64,000 nucleotides of DNA from Lachnospiraceae bacterium (GCA_014804755.1 JAAUZE010000010.1:1-64000); one strand, 5' to 3'; shown: positions 49,542 through 58,781, numbered from the stretch's first letter. Notes: generated by a model from the sequence alone, not told the origin. Translations and numbers: made by a program.

Positions 49542-50594
49542 TCAGGTAGCATCCTCCACAAATATGGACGCCTCTTTCACCAGATCTCTCTCAATCTCTT
49601 TCGTAACAGTTTTGCCGTTTTTATCCCGGATAATGCGGATAATCGGACGGTCGGGAAACGCATGATTCTGTTTTACGACGATCGCCTCTTCGCCTGTGCT
49701 GAGCTTCACTTTCGTTCCGACAGGGTAAATGGCTATGAAATTCAAAAAGTTATCCACAAGCTCTTGCGGAAATAATTGATTTGCCGCTGTGCGCAGAAAT
49801 TCGACTGCCTCGTGGACTTTTTTCCGCTTGTAGCCGATTCCGCTGATCATTTCGTCAAACATATCGCAAATGGTAATAATCTGAATGGTAAGCGGAATGG
49901 ATGTCGCATGCAGCGGATAGCCCGAACCGTCAATATGTTCATGATGCATCAGGATCATATTTTTACTTTCATTCGACAGCCACGTTTCATTTTTTAACGA
50001 GGTATACGCATAAACCGGATGTTTTTTGTATTCGCTGAATTCCATCTCTGACATTTCTGTCATATTGGTATCTTTATAATCCAACGTCAGATAGCGCAGA
50101 CCCAGATCATGCAGCAGACATGCGATTCCCATATCGTGAACCGTATCATTTCTAAAAGAATATTTTAACGCGAGTAACGTAACTAAGGTACACAGGCTGA
50201 TAGAATGCTCATAAAGATCCGCGCTCCGCTCTTTAATATCATAGACCTTTTCGAGTACACTATTCTCTGACAGAATTTCCATAATGATGGCGTCGGCCGT
50301 TTGACAAAGCTCCTGCAGTTCATCATTATGCTGATAAGTATGCTTCTCGATCACGTCGCGAATCTTGTCATGAAAACCTTTCTCCATGTCGTTCCGCAAA
50401 ATAAGAATCTCATTGACCGGAATTTTTAGCTCATCATGAATAAAGACTTCATTGATACCAAGCTCTTTCAGCTTCTCAATATATTCTTTTTTCAAAACCG
50501 TGCCGCTTCCGAGTAAGACCTGATAGTCCCTTGTCATAATGTCCTGCTCAAGAACATTCCCCTCTTCAAGCTGATCCACCTTTGTTAGTTTCAA
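49542..50594 (-). CDS. HD-GYP domain protein, probable cyclic di-GMP phosphodiesterase
   Basis: A 350-residue cytoplasmic protein. The N-terminal 110 residues resemble the small beta domain found before HD-GYP domains. The HD motif is LLHDLGLRYL, and the GYP segment is HHEHIDGSGYP. HD-GYP enzymes degrade cyclic di-GMP. The C-terminal KVKLSTGEEAIVVKQN segment is typical of this group. The start is a TTG at 50594 with GAGG close by; no in-frame ATG with a site is seen. Confidence 0.85.
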   Translation of the reverse strand: MKLTKVDQLEEGNVLEQDIMTRDYQVLLGSGTVLKKEYIEKLKELGINEVFIHDELKIPVNEILILRNDMEKGFHDKIRDVIEKHTYQHNDELQELCQTADAIIMEILSENSVLEKVYDIKERSADLYEHSISLCTLVTLLALKYSFRNDTVHDMGIACLLHDLGLRYLTLDYKDTNMTEMSEMEFSEYKKHPVYAYTSLKNETWLSNESKNMILMHHEHIDGSGYPLHATSIPLTIQIITICDMFDEMISGIGYKRKKVHEAVEFLRTAANQLFPQELVDNFLNFIAIYPVGTKVKLSTGEEAIVVKQNHAFPDRPIIRIIRDKNGKTVTKEIERDLVKEASIFVEDAT

Positions 50595-50638
50595 TTGGCC
50601 TCAAGTCCTTTTCTGCTACAATAGTTTTTATGATCAAT

Positions 50639-51157
50639 CTATTTTTGGTTAGAATTGATCGCGATCTCAAGCGCTTCTTTTTCTTCTTCACCAAGATCTA
50701 TCGCGCATGCGCCCGCCGTGATTTCTTTCGTATAGGAATAGCAGCCGTCGCTGCTGTGAACGGAATTTAATATAAACCCGTCATCCTTATCATTCAAAAG
50801 AGCAAGGCTAAAACTGAGTTTTCCACCCATTTCCTTAAAAGCATCGTATTTTACAATTCCGACCTTTTGGAATGTCAGTTCTAAATTATTATAAATCTTA
50901 CGAATATCTTTTCTATTCTGATCTGTGGAACGCTTTAGATACGTATTCTCCTCTTTGATCGCGACGATATCTGATTCCAATGTTGCCGCTTTTGCACCTT
51001 TCATAAAACGATTGATTCTCTTTTTCGTTTTTGACAACTGTACCAGACAAACAATCACGATGATAAACAAAATCAAACACAAAGCTAAAATTCCGATCAG
51101 CACATACGCAATATCTAAATTTCCCAGACCTATCCTGTCCAACAATTTACTATTCAT
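50639..51157 (-). CDS. DUF4446 family membrane protein
   Basis: A 172-residue protein with one N-terminal membrane helix (about 15-40), a coiled-coil part (45-95) and a small C-terminal domain with FSLALLNDKDDGFILNSVHS. This is the DUF4446 pattern; these genes usually sit directly after parB in Clostridia, as here (64 nt). The function is unknown. Confidence 0.85.
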   Translation of the reverse strand: MNSKLLDRIGLGNLDIAYVLIGILALCLILFIIVIVCLVQLSKTKKRINRFMKGAKAATLESDIVAIKEENTYLKRSTDQNRKDIRKIYNNLELTFQKVGIVKYDAFKEMGGKLSFSLALLNDKDDGFILNSVHSSDGCYSYTKEITAGACAIDLGEEEKEALEIAINSNQK

Positions 51158-51221
51158 TCGTATTTTCTCCGTTTCAATTCAAGTCCGATGCTCCGCATTC
51201 TGCTACGGGTTATTTGATCTG

Positions 51222-52118
51222 TTATCTGTTAAGGGCGTCCAATATTCTTTCCAGGTCATCGTGAGAATAAAACTCGATTTCAATTTTTCCCGCGCCATCA
51301 CCTTTCCCACTAACGGCAACCTTTGTACCGAGACGCTGCTTCAATTTTTCCTGAATATCCTGATAAACCGCCTCAAGGCTTTCATTTTTCTCTTTTTCTT
51401 TTTTCTCCTTTGCAGGCTTACCGATAGACTTGACCAGTTTTTCAATATCACGTACACTCAGTTTTTCATCAAAGATTCTCTGTGCAAGTGCATACTGCTC
51501 ATCCGCATCTTCAATTGCCAACAGCGCGCGGGCATGTCCCGTCGAGATCATATCGTTGATTACCATCTGCTGTACTTCCTCAGACAGCTTTAAAAGACGC
51601 ATAGAATTTGTTACCGCGGCGCGACTTTTCGATACTCGTTCCGCTACCTCGTCCTGCTTTAAGTTGAATTCCGTCAGTAACTTTTTATATGCCTGCGCTT
51701 CTTCGATGGGATTCAAATTCTCACGCTGAATATTTTCAATCAATGAGATTTCAACAATCTCCTGCTCAGTCAGATTCCGGATGATCACAGGTACTTCTTT
51801 TAATCCGGCAAGCTTTGCGGCACGCCAGCGACGCTCACCCGCCACGATCTCATAATAACCGTCTCGCTGCTGCACGAGAATCGGTTGCAATAACCCGAAC
51901 TGTTTGATTGAATCAGCAAGCTCCTGCAACGCATCCTCATCAAAATTTTTTCTCGGCTGGTCTCTGTTCGGCTCCACCATGGTGATCTTTACTAGCGTTT
52001 CCGATGACGATTCCGTTTGTTCTTCTTTTTTCGTTTCCGCTTTCTTCGGATTTGTATCCACACCCAATCCACTTGGAATCAGTGCGTCTAACCCTTTCCC
52101 CAATCTTTTCGTCGCCAT
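51222..52118 (-). CDS. parB: chromosome partitioning protein ParB (Spo0J)
   Basis: A 298-residue ParB. The N-terminal CTPase/nuclease-like domain has PRKNFDEDALQELADSI and the GERRWRAAKLAG motif. ENIQRENLNPIEEA is followed by a helix-turn-helix (QDEVAERVSKSRAAVTNSMR) that reads parS. The C-terminal part dimerises. It binds the parS sites at 53151 and 53201 and spreads as a CTP-dependent clamp. It overlaps nothing; parA ends 3 nt before it and the two are one unit. Confidence 0.95.
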   Translation of the reverse strand: MATKRLGKGLDALIPSGLGVDTNPKKAETKKEEQTESSSETLVKITMVEPNRDQPRKNFDEDALQELADSIKQFGLLQPILVQQRDGYYEIVAGERRWRAAKLAGLKEVPVIIRNLTEQEIVEISLIENIQRENLNPIEEAQAYKKLLTEFNLKQDEVAERVSKSRAAVTNSMRLLKLSEEVQQMVINDMISTGHARALLAIEDADEQYALAQRIFDEKLSVRDIEKLVKSIGKPAKEKKEKEKNESLEAVYQDIQEKLKQRLGTKVAVSGKGDGAGKIEIEFYSHDDLERILDALNR

Positions 52119-52121
52119 CTC

Positions 52122-52889
52122 CTATTCATCCTTTCCGCCAATAATCTCATCCGCCAGACTCATATATGCTTCCGCGCCGGCTGACTTGGGATCATATACA
52201 TTGATCGGCATTCCATAGCTGGGTGCCTCCGCTAAACGGATATTTCTTGGTATCATCGTTTCGTATACGTTTGCTTTGAGATTTGCTTTTACATTTTCCA
52301 CGACCTGCATGGAAAGATTCGTTCTTGCATCAAACATGGTAAAAAGAACACCTTCTAAATCCAGTTCAGGATTCAGACGCTCCTTTACCAAATTGACAGT
52401 ATGGATCAACTGGCTTAAACCTTCCAATGCATAATACTCACATTGAATCGGAACAAGTACCGAATCGGATGTTGTCATGGCATTGATCGTCAACATATTC
52501 AGGGAAGGAGGACAATCAATAATGATATAATCATATTTATCTTTTACATAGTCCACTTCGTTTTTGAGAATAAATTCTTTTTTATCAACACCAATCAATT
52601 CAATTTCCGATGCGGCAAGATTAACATTTGACGGGATAATATCAACATTTTCAATGACATTGTCAATGATACAGTCACGAATAGAACAGTCACCTAAAAT
52701 TAATTCATAGATTGTGTTTTCCAATTCGTTTTTGTTAATACCAAATCCGCTTGTCGTATTTCCCTGCGGATCCGTATCAATCACAAGAACCTTTTTCTCC
52801 TTTAATGCCAAAGCTGCTGACAGATTGATGGAGGTTGTGGTTTTTCCTACTCCCCCTTTTTGATTTGCAATTGCTATGATTTTACCCAT
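52122..52889 (-). CDS. parA: chromosome partitioning ATPase ParA (Soj)
   Basis: A 255-residue ParA/Soj ATPase. The deviant Walker A is KGGVGKTT (residues 11-18), Walker A' is LVIDTDPQGN and Walker B is YIIIDCPPSL. It binds DNA in the ATP state and works with ParB to separate origins and control replication start. AAAGGA precedes the ATG. A -10-like TATAAT lies 56 bp upstream. Confidence 0.95.
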   Translation of the reverse strand: MGKIIAIANQKGGVGKTTTSINLSAALALKEKKVLVIDTDPQGNTTSGFGINKNELENTIYELILGDCSIRDCIIDNVIENVDIIPSNVNLAASEIELIGVDKKEFILKNEVDYVKDKYDYIIIDCPPSLNMLTINAMTTSDSVLVPIQCEYYALEGLSQLIHTVNLVKERLNPELDLEGVLFTMFDARTNLSMQVVENVKANLKANVYETMIPRNIRLAEAPSYGMPINVYDPKSAGAEAYMSLADEIIGGKDE

Positions 52890-53150
52890 TTTTATTCCTT
52901 TCTTCAGGATTTCTCTCGAATATCTCTCATAAATTCACTTTTCGATTATAACACTATTTGCTATGAGATTCTACCATTGATTGCGGATTATTTTGAAATA
53001 ATTTCATTAAAATTTTGAGCATCATCGGTGGGATTCTATCTGGAATCTATATTTTGTGGTCTTCGGTTTTTCGTTCAAAAATACTTTTCATGTTTCACGC
53101 CTTTACACAAAAATGTTTCACGAACAACATTCACAATATCTTGTGGAAAA

Positions 53151-53166
53151 TGTTTCACGTGAAACA
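53151..53166. promoter_or_regulatory. parS site 1
   Basis: TGTTTCACGTGAAACA, a perfect 16-bp match to the conserved bacterial parS palindrome bound by ParB. Confidence 0.95.
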
Positions 53167-53200
53167 TAAATATCGTATTTAGAAAATGATAGAGGAACAA

Positions 53201-53216
53201 TGTTTCACGTGAAACA
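53201..53216. promoter_or_regulatory. parS site 2
   Basis: TGTTTCACGTGAAACA, a second perfect parS exactly 50 bp after the first, close to five helical turns, so both face the same side of the DNA. Confidence 0.95.
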
Positions 53217-53288
53217 TTATTTTAAGTCAAACTAGATATTGATTTGACTGTTTATCACATGATTTTTTTCCCTTTTGGATTGGATTCA

Positions 53289-53297
53289 TGATATAAT
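53289..53297 (+). promoter_or_regulatory. extended -10 promoter of the DUF5104 gene
   Basis: TGATATAAT (TGn plus TATAAT at 53292-53297) with no good -35, 77 bp before the start at 53375 and 75 bp after parS site 2. ParB spreading from parS could repress it. Confidence 0.5.
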
Positions 53298-53374
53298 AGC
53301 CGCAAAGGAAAAGTAAACGGTTGCAAAAAGTAGCAAGCTATTTAGTAAATCGCAATTGAAATGGAGAAATAATT

Positions 53375-53896
53375 ATGAAGAAGATATTAGCTATTTTAAT
53401 TTGTGGTATTATGGTTTTCGGAATAACAGGATGTGATGTTTCTAAAAAAAGAACGGTAAACCCGGTTTATGAAGATGCACAAAATACAGTTGCTTTTCTG
53501 GTTGATGCAATAGAAAGAAAAGATGCACAGACGATTAAAGATCAGTTTTCTCCCTATGCACAAAACAATATCGACAATCTGGATGAAAAAATAGATCGTT
53601 TGATTGAAGAATTTCCAGGATGGAATGATGATTACGAATTATCAGATACATTTCAGCGTTGGTCGAATCATGGTAAAATAACATTAATGCTGACTCCGTC
53701 TTTTGATTTTGAGGTAGATGGAAAAGCTTACCGCATGCGCATTATTTATTATACGAAATCAGATGAAGATGAGACGAAGTTGGGTTATTATTCTATTCAG
53801 ATATATGAAAGATATACGGAATATTCGAGTGGCTTTTACACACATGGCGTAGATGATGATCCGGATATTTTGCTTTGGGACTATACGCAATCATAG
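53375..53896 (+). CDS. DUF5104 lipoprotein
   Basis: A 173-residue secreted lipoprotein: signal MKKILAILICGIMVFGITGC with lipobox Cys20. The rest fits DUF5104, a family of small exported proteins in Lachnospiraceae with unknown function (DAIERKDAQTIKDQFSPYA segment, then FEVDGKAYRMRIIYYT). AATGGAGAA precedes the ATG. It reads away from parA, against the main direction of the region. Confidence 0.8.
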   Translation: MKKILAILICGIMVFGITGCDVSKKRTVNPVYEDAQNTVAFLVDAIERKDAQTIKDQFSPYAQNNIDNLDEKIDRLIEEFPGWNDDYELSDTFQRWSNHGKITLMLTPSFDFEVDGKAYRMRIIYYTKSDEDETKLGYYSIQIYERYTEYSSGFYTHGVDDDPDILLWDYTQS

Positions 53897-53967
53897 TAAA
53901 ATACAAAACGATTAAGCTATAAAATAAAAACATGATTCATTTTTAAAAATATATATCATGTAAAAAA

Positions 53968-53983
53968 TGTTTCATGTGAAACA
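53968..53983. promoter_or_regulatory. parS-like site 3 in a longer palindrome
   Basis: TGTTTCATGTGAAACA differs from parS at one inner base. It sits at the centre of 13-bp arms AAAAAATGTTTCA / TGAAACATTTTTT, so it may also form the 3' terminator hairpin of the DUF5104 gene. Confidence 0.7.
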
Positions 53984-54136
53984 TTTTTTACATGAAGATT
54001 GTCTAATTATAGTAAAGAAATCGTGTTAAATAAAGTCGAATAAATTTTATCAGATTATACTTTACCAACCAAATGAAAAGGGAGTAGAATACCTAATAGT
54101 AACATATCAATTTTTAAATAAAGAAAGGCACTAACA

Positions 54137-55036
54137 TTGAATCTAAAAAGAAAAAAAGTAAATAGAACTTTATGTTCTATTCTGTTATGCATTTGTATTA
54201 TCTGCAATTACAATTTCATCGTATTAGCAAGCAAAGGATCTTTTGAGACGAAGGGATTTCGTAAAGGAATTTTTCAGTACACATCTTCTTTAAAAAATGC
54301 AGTTTTTCCGGATGAAGAAACAGAACAGGCTGCAATCGACAGCATGACGCCAAAAGAGTATACGGATTATCTTTATCGGGAAGCTGTCAATTTCTTTTAC
54401 ACTACCAAAATTGACTTAGGCTGGAACAATATTTTATGCGTCGGTGACAGCATCACGCTTGGTGTACAAACCGGAATAGAAGAACCCTATCCCAACAGTT
54501 ATCCCGAAATTGTCGGAACTTTATTTCATACTGATGTCGATAATGAAGGGATCGGCGCTTCTACAATTTGGGGAAGTGGTCCATATGCAATGTGCAAACG
54601 AATTGTCAATTATGGTCCCGCAGACGCTGTATTTATTTTAGGAGGAACGAACGACTGGTTTTATGGCGAACAATGTAAGCTTGGTGATTTGAATTCACCC
54701 ATCACCTTTGTCTACGATTTCAACTGGCTCTGTGAAAATTTAGTAGATTGTTATTCCAATGCAGAAATCTTTTTTATCATTCCAATGGATCCTGTTGAGC
54801 ACATAGGGATTGAACCATATGATGATTTCGATGTTATTCGAAACGTAGAAAGAAATATTGCTGCTAGCTATGGCTTTCATGTGATTGATCTCCCTGCAAA
54901 AAATATTCTTTCGGGACTTGACCCGGCAACAAGAGAAGCTTACTATTCTGACCATTGCCATCTTAACACAATGGGATATGAGATGTTAGGAAAGATCATT
55001 GCATATGAAGCAATAAAGGAAATGTTTGGTCATTAA
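54137..55036 (+). CDS. secreted SGNH/GDSL hydrolase
   Basis: A 299-residue protein with a signal or anchor helix (about 11-31), then a charged linker, then an SGNH domain. Block I is CVGDSITLG (Ser105), block III GGTND (169-173), and block V DHCH (Asp272, His275). Members remove acyl groups from lipids or glycans, for example O-acetyl groups of the wall; the substrate here is unknown. The start is TTG at 54137 with AAAGG 8-9 nt upstream. A strong terminator follows. Confidence 0.8.
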   Translation: MNLKRKKVNRTLCSILLCICIICNYNFIVLASKGSFETKGFRKGIFQYTSSLKNAVFPDEETEQAAIDSMTPKEYTDYLYREAVNFFYTTKIDLGWNNILCVGDSITLGVQTGIEEPYPNSYPEIVGTLFHTDVDNEGIGASTIWGSGPYAMCKRIVNYGPADAVFILGGTNDWFYGEQCKLGDLNSPITFVYDFNWLCENLVDCYSNAEIFFIIPMDPVEHIGIEPYDDFDVIRNVERNIAASYGFHVIDLPAKNILSGLDPATREAYYSDHCHLNTMGYEMLGKIIAYEAIKEMFGH

Positions 55037-55070
55037 AAAGAACATAAAGTCATGCGTTTACTCAGTAAAA

Positions 55071-55114
55071 GACCGCGAAGCTTTTTATAAAATGCTTCGC
55101 GGTCGCTTGTTTTT
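55071..55114 (+). terminator. bidirectional terminator between SGNH and response regulator genes
   Basis: 11-bp stem GACCGCGAAGC / GCTTCGCGGTC and TTGTTTTT behind it on the plus strand. On the minus strand TCTTTTAC follows, so it serves both convergent genes. Confidence 0.85.
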
Positions 55115-55125
55115 CCCTTGCACCC

Positions 55126-55764
55126 TTATATGGTGATCAGATTATTTTTTATTGCAAAGACAGCTGCCTGCGTGCGATCGGAAACATCAATCTTTCTGAA
55201 AATACTGGAGATATGATTTTTTACCGTTCTTTCACTTATATCTAACTGAATTGCAATCTCTTTATTGAAATGTCCTTTCGCTACTAATTTAAGTACTTCC
55301 ACCTCACGCCTTGTTAATGCATCAATTTTTTCTCGATCTTCATCTCGATGAATCAATCTCGAATTGAGGGCGGGAATCAGATCCGGTTGAATATAGGTCT
55401 CTCCCTGATAAATGTCTTTGATCGCCTTGACCAATTCTGCAGAACTGGAATCCTTTAAGATATATCCCTCAACACCAATATCAACAAGATTCACTAAATA
55501 CTCTGCCTCATTGTGAAATGTCAGTATGGCAACCTTCACCGGAATCCGATTTTTACGGATTTCCCTTAAAACGTCAATTCCACTCATTCCGATCATATTC
55601 ACATCCAGCAATATAATATCCGGCAATTCCTGATCAAGCAGCTTTAAGCAGTCTGCTCCATTCGACGCTTGCGCGGTTACCCGAATATCTCCGTCAAATT
55701 CAATCAACTGCTTTACACCCTCGCGCACCATCTCATGATCATCTACCAACATGACTTTAATCAT
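55126..55764 (-). CDS. NarL/DegU-type response regulator
   Basis: A 212-residue regulator with a receiver domain (IKVMLVDDHEMVREG; phospho-Asp in IILLDVNMIGMSG; Lys in GYILKDSSS) and a LuxR-type helix-turn-helix (LTRREVEVLKLVAKGHFNKE). Its partner kinase gene lies 13 nt upstream. ATG 55764 follows GAGAGG at 7 nt; the TTG at 55770 is an unlikely start. Targets unknown; secretion, biofilm or surface functions are usual for DegU relatives. Confidence 0.88.
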   Translation of the reverse strand: MIKVMLVDDHEMVREGVKQLIEFDGDIRVTAQASNGADCLKLLDQELPDIILLDVNMIGMSGIDVLREIRKNRIPVKVAILTFHNEAEYLVNLVDIGVEGYILKDSSSAELVKAIKDIYQGETYIQPDLIPALNSRLIHRDEDREKIDALTRREVEVLKLVAKGHFNKEIAIQLDISERTVKNHISSIFRKIDVSDRTQAAVFAIKNNLITI

Positions 55765-55777
55765 ATACAATCCTCTC

Positions 55778-56875
55778 TTATTCTTTCAACACAATCTGCG
55801 CACGGGTTCCCTGTCCGGTACTATCTATATGAAACGTTCCCCCGATCAAGTAGGTGCGCTCTTTTACCAGTTCAAGCCCGAAATGCTTATCCTCATTATC
55901 TTGTGAAGAAAAACCACTGCCGTTATCCGCTACTGTTAACTCAATCATACCGTTATCTCTTTTTAATGTTAATATTACCCGATCGCCGCCCGAATGAAAA
56001 ATCGCATTTCTCAAAAGCTCCATTGCAACTCTATAAAGAACAATACATTTTTCATTATTGACGCCGGAAAGCTCATCAACGTCGGCAATGATCATCATAG
56101 AAGTATATTTTTGTAAATCCTCCACCGCATTGAGCAGTGATTCACGAAATCCCAAATCATCAAAGATCATCGGTCTTAAATCACTGATAAAATTCCGCGC
56201 TTTTTGAATCGTTTCCCGCAAATACTTTTCAATAGATGCAAGCTCCAATTTCGCACGTACCAAATCCTTATCCATATACCTGCCGCACAACTCGAGCATA
56301 TGAATCGTATGCACAAGATCCTGCACGATCGTATCATGCAGATCGCTCGCTATTCTCTTTCTGTCATTGTCCAGCGCATGCAGGATTTGGGGCATATCAA
56401 TCTTATTTTCTTCTTTTTTATCTATGGGCAATCCTGCTTCCTTGTCCCTCTGCATCATAGCCCAATGCGCATATGCCCTGTCTATTTCATTATAATTGAC
56501 ATTTATGTCATTATTATCCGGCTGTGTATCCTCAGAAGGTTCCGGCCGTTCATCCAAATTCTGCCATGCCTCCCGCAGCACCGAAATCCGTTTCTTAATC
56601 ACATTCTGTTTATGATAGAAAGCCTGATTTTCTTTTTCAAATGCACGAATCTGCTCTTTATTTCTGGCTATCTCATCCTTGTACCGGCTCTCTATATTAC
56701 GAGGAGAAAAAATTTTCACATCCGTATCTTCTTTTTCATAGAGAGATTGCAGATATCTTTTTGCCTGCAAAATTTGATCCTCATGCTCTTGAATCTGCTT
56801 TTGCGTCTCCGCCAGCTCCGTTTCCAGATCGAGGATCACCTGATAAAGTTTTTCATTGGCCATTTCTTTTTCCAT
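55778..56875 (-). CDS. DegS-like cytoplasmic sensor histidine kinase
   Basis: A 365-residue kinase without membrane segments. The first 105 residues form a long coiled coil, then a low-complexity acidic link (PEPSEDTQPDNND). The HisKA_3 motif is RKRIASDLHDTIVQDLVH (phospho-His about 179), and the ATPase part ends with DNGSGF and GLELVKER. DegS has the same coiled-coil, cytoplasmic build. It is followed directly by its regulator. Signal unknown. Confidence 0.87.
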   Translation of the reverse strand: MEKEMANEKLYQVILDLETELAETQKQIQEHEDQILQAKRYLQSLYEKEDTDVKIFSPRNIESRYKDEIARNKEQIRAFEKENQAFYHKQNVIKKRISVLREAWQNLDERPEPSEDTQPDNNDINVNYNEIDRAYAHWAMMQRDKEAGLPIDKKEENKIDMPQILHALDNDRKRIASDLHDTIVQDLVHTIHMLELCGRYMDKDLVRAKLELASIEKYLRETIQKARNFISDLRPMIFDDLGFRESLLNAVEDLQKYTSMMIIADVDELSGVNNEKCIVLYRVAMELLRNAIFHSGGDRVILTLKRDNGMIELTVADNGSGFSSQDNEDKHFGLELVKERTYLIGGTFHIDSTGQGTRAQIVLKE

Positions 56876-57101
56876 GCTGCTTTGATCTCACTTCCACTTT
56901 CTAAAAAAGATACGATATACATCTAGCATAATCATAAAACAACGATTATAATGAAAAAGGAACCATTTTCAAAATAAAATCTACATCATAAATATGTATT
57001 TGAATGATACCATATAATCCATTATAATAATATCAGTATTTTATCAATCTTAGCAAAAAATTAATTACAGAACATACTACAGGCGGGAGTCGTGAAAGTT
57101 T

Positions 57102-58049
57102 ATGAAAAAAAACAAAAAATTCTTCTTAACTTTATCCGGTTTGGCTCTTACAACCATGCATGGATTGAATTGCATGGAATACAATGCTTGTTTATCAAAA
57201 AGCATATTACCGACGGATCAAATACAGCAGTTTCAATGGCGGTTCGGAACAATCAAATACCGCAAAATAGGTGCGGGAGCGCCCCTGCTGCTCATTCATG
57301 ATCTGACGCCGGGCTCGAGCTCTTACGAATTTTCTCATGTCGAAGAGATACTTGCAAAAACAAACACGGTCTATTCGATTGATCTGTTAGGCTATGGGCG
57401 GTCGGACAAACCGAACATGACCTATACCAATTATCTTTATGTCCAGCTCATCACTGACTTTATCAAAAGAGTGATTGGTAAAAAAACAAGTATTGTCGCA
57501 ACAGGCTTAAGCGCTATATCCGCTATCATGACTGTACATAACGATGCGGAATTTGTGGATAAATTGATTCTCATTCATCCGCAGGATTTATACGAAGGCA
57601 ATCAGATTCCATCCACACAATTAAAACTGCTCAAGCTGTTTATTGATTCTCCGATCGTCGGAACTTTTATTTATTATCTCCATACAAACAAAGTGACTAT
57701 CCAAACGCAGTTCCTCTATGAATATTTTTATCGGCCGACTGCAGATATGGAGACGATCATCGACGCATATTTGGAAGCCTCCCACATCGGTTTCTTCAGA
57801 GGAAAATATGCGTATTCGAGTTATCTTGCAAAATACGGAAACAGTAATTGTATTTCCGCTTTAAAAAATATGAATAACAGTATCCTGATGATCTCCGGAG
57901 AAAAATCCACGCTCTCCGATACGAATGAAGGAAACTATACATATTTTAATCGTTCCATTGAAACAATCCGCATTACAAATTCCAAAAATCTTCCGCAATT
58001 GGAAAACCCGAAAGAGACCGCTGAACGGATTTTAGATTTTTTAGCTTAA
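57102..58049 (+). CDS. alpha/beta-hydrolase fold protein lacking usual catalytic residues
   Basis: A 315-residue alpha/beta-hydrolase homologue: LLLIHDLTPGSSSYEF (oxyanion region), YSIDLLGYGRSDKP and nucleophile elbow ATGLSAIS. In the elbow the second glycine is Ala. The usual Asp after ISGE is Ser (ISGEKSTLSD), and the usual GHLPxxExP histidine is Asn (SKNLPQLENP). It therefore looks catalytically dead or altered. The C-terminus overlaps rsmG by 9 bp (convergent). No clear signal peptide, though residues 5-20 are hydrophobic. Confidence 0.75.
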   Translation: MKKNKKFFLTLSGLALTTMHGLNCMEYNACLSKSILPTDQIQQFQWRFGTIKYRKIGAGAPLLLIHDLTPGSSSYEFSHVEEILAKTNTVYSIDLLGYGRSDKPNMTYTNYLYVQLITDFIKRVIGKKTSIVATGLSAISAIMTVHNDAEFVDKLILIHPQDLYEGNQIPSTQLKLLKLFIDSPIVGTFIYYLHTNKVTIQTQFLYEYFYRPTADMETIIDAYLEASHIGFFRGKYAYSSYLAKYGNSNCISALKNMNNSILMISGEKSTLSDTNEGNYTYFNRSIETIRITNSKNLPQLENPKETAERILDFLA

Positions 58050-58781
58050 CGGTTCTTTCGACGGAAGTCCTGCTTTCCGCGGATATTTCTTCGGCGTTAC
58101 GGCTTGTTTTTTGATCACGACCAGTTTGCGGTACATTTCGGAACCGGGCAGACAAAAATCCGTCTCCCGTATGACATGACCACCTAAAACAGAAAGCGCA
58201 TGCTCCGCTTCGGCAAGCTCGCTTTCTGTTTTTTCTGATTTATACGGAATAAAATACCCGTCCTTTTTTACGAATGGCAGACAATATTCCGACAACGTGG
58301 AAAGTCTTGCAACCGCACGGGATACACAGAAATCAAAGCTTTCCCGAAGTTCGTTTTTTCTTGCGGCATCCTCCGCCCGCCCATGCAGCGCCGTTATATT
58401 TTTTAATGTAAGCTGTGTGATCACCTCATCCAAAAATTTGACGCGCTTATTTAAGGAATCCAACATTGTAATCTTGAGATTCGGAAACGCGATTTTTAAC
58501 GGAATGGCAGGAAATCCCGCTCCCGTTCCGACATCCATGACAGTAAGCTCCTGTCCGGATAAAAAATCATGTTCCGGAAACGCTTTGACCAACGAAAGAC
58601 TGTCCGTAAAATGTTTTAAGACCACTTCCTCATAATCCGTGATCGCAGTCAGATTCATAAAAGCGTTCCATTCCGTAAGCAGTTCATAATAACGAATAAA
58701 TTGTCCGTATTGTTCTTCACTCAAGGTAATGTGCAGCGCATCCATATGATTTCTAAATGAAGTTAGAGAATATTCCTGCAT
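58041..58781 (-). CDS. rsmG: 16S rRNA (guanine527-N7)-methyltransferase
   Basis: A 246-residue SAM methyltransferase that methylates G527 of 16S rRNA. SAM site VMDVGTGAGFPAIPLKIAFP; FDFCVSRAVARLSTLSEYCLP is typical of the family. It follows mnmG after 19 nt, as in most Firmicutes. Loss of this gene gives low-level streptomycin resistance in other bacteria (established knowledge). Its last 9 bp overlap the convergent hydrolase gene. Confidence 0.94.
   Translation of the reverse strand: MQEYSLTSFRNHMDALHITLSEEQYGQFIRYYELLTEWNAFMNLTAITDYEEVVLKHFTDSLSLVKAFPEHDFLSGQELTVMDVGTGAGFPAIPLKIAFPNLKITMLDSLNKRVKFLDEVITQLTLKNITALHGRAEDAARKNELRESFDFCVSRAVARLSTLSEYCLPFVKKDGYFIPYKSEKTESELAEAEHALSVLGGHVIRETDFCLPGSEMYRKLVVIKKQAVTPKKYPRKAGLPSKEPLS

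Larger units (their letters stand above)
52890..53374. other. parS-bearing intergenic region
   Basis: A 485-bp AT-rich gap between the divergent parA and DUF5104 genes. It holds a -10-like TATAAT for parA (minus, 52945-52950, weak -35 TAGAAT at 52968-52973), two half parS sites TGTTTCACG (53091-53099 and 53114-53122), two perfect parS sites and an extended -10 promoter for the plus-strand gene. No coding sequence is seen. Confidence 0.75.
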
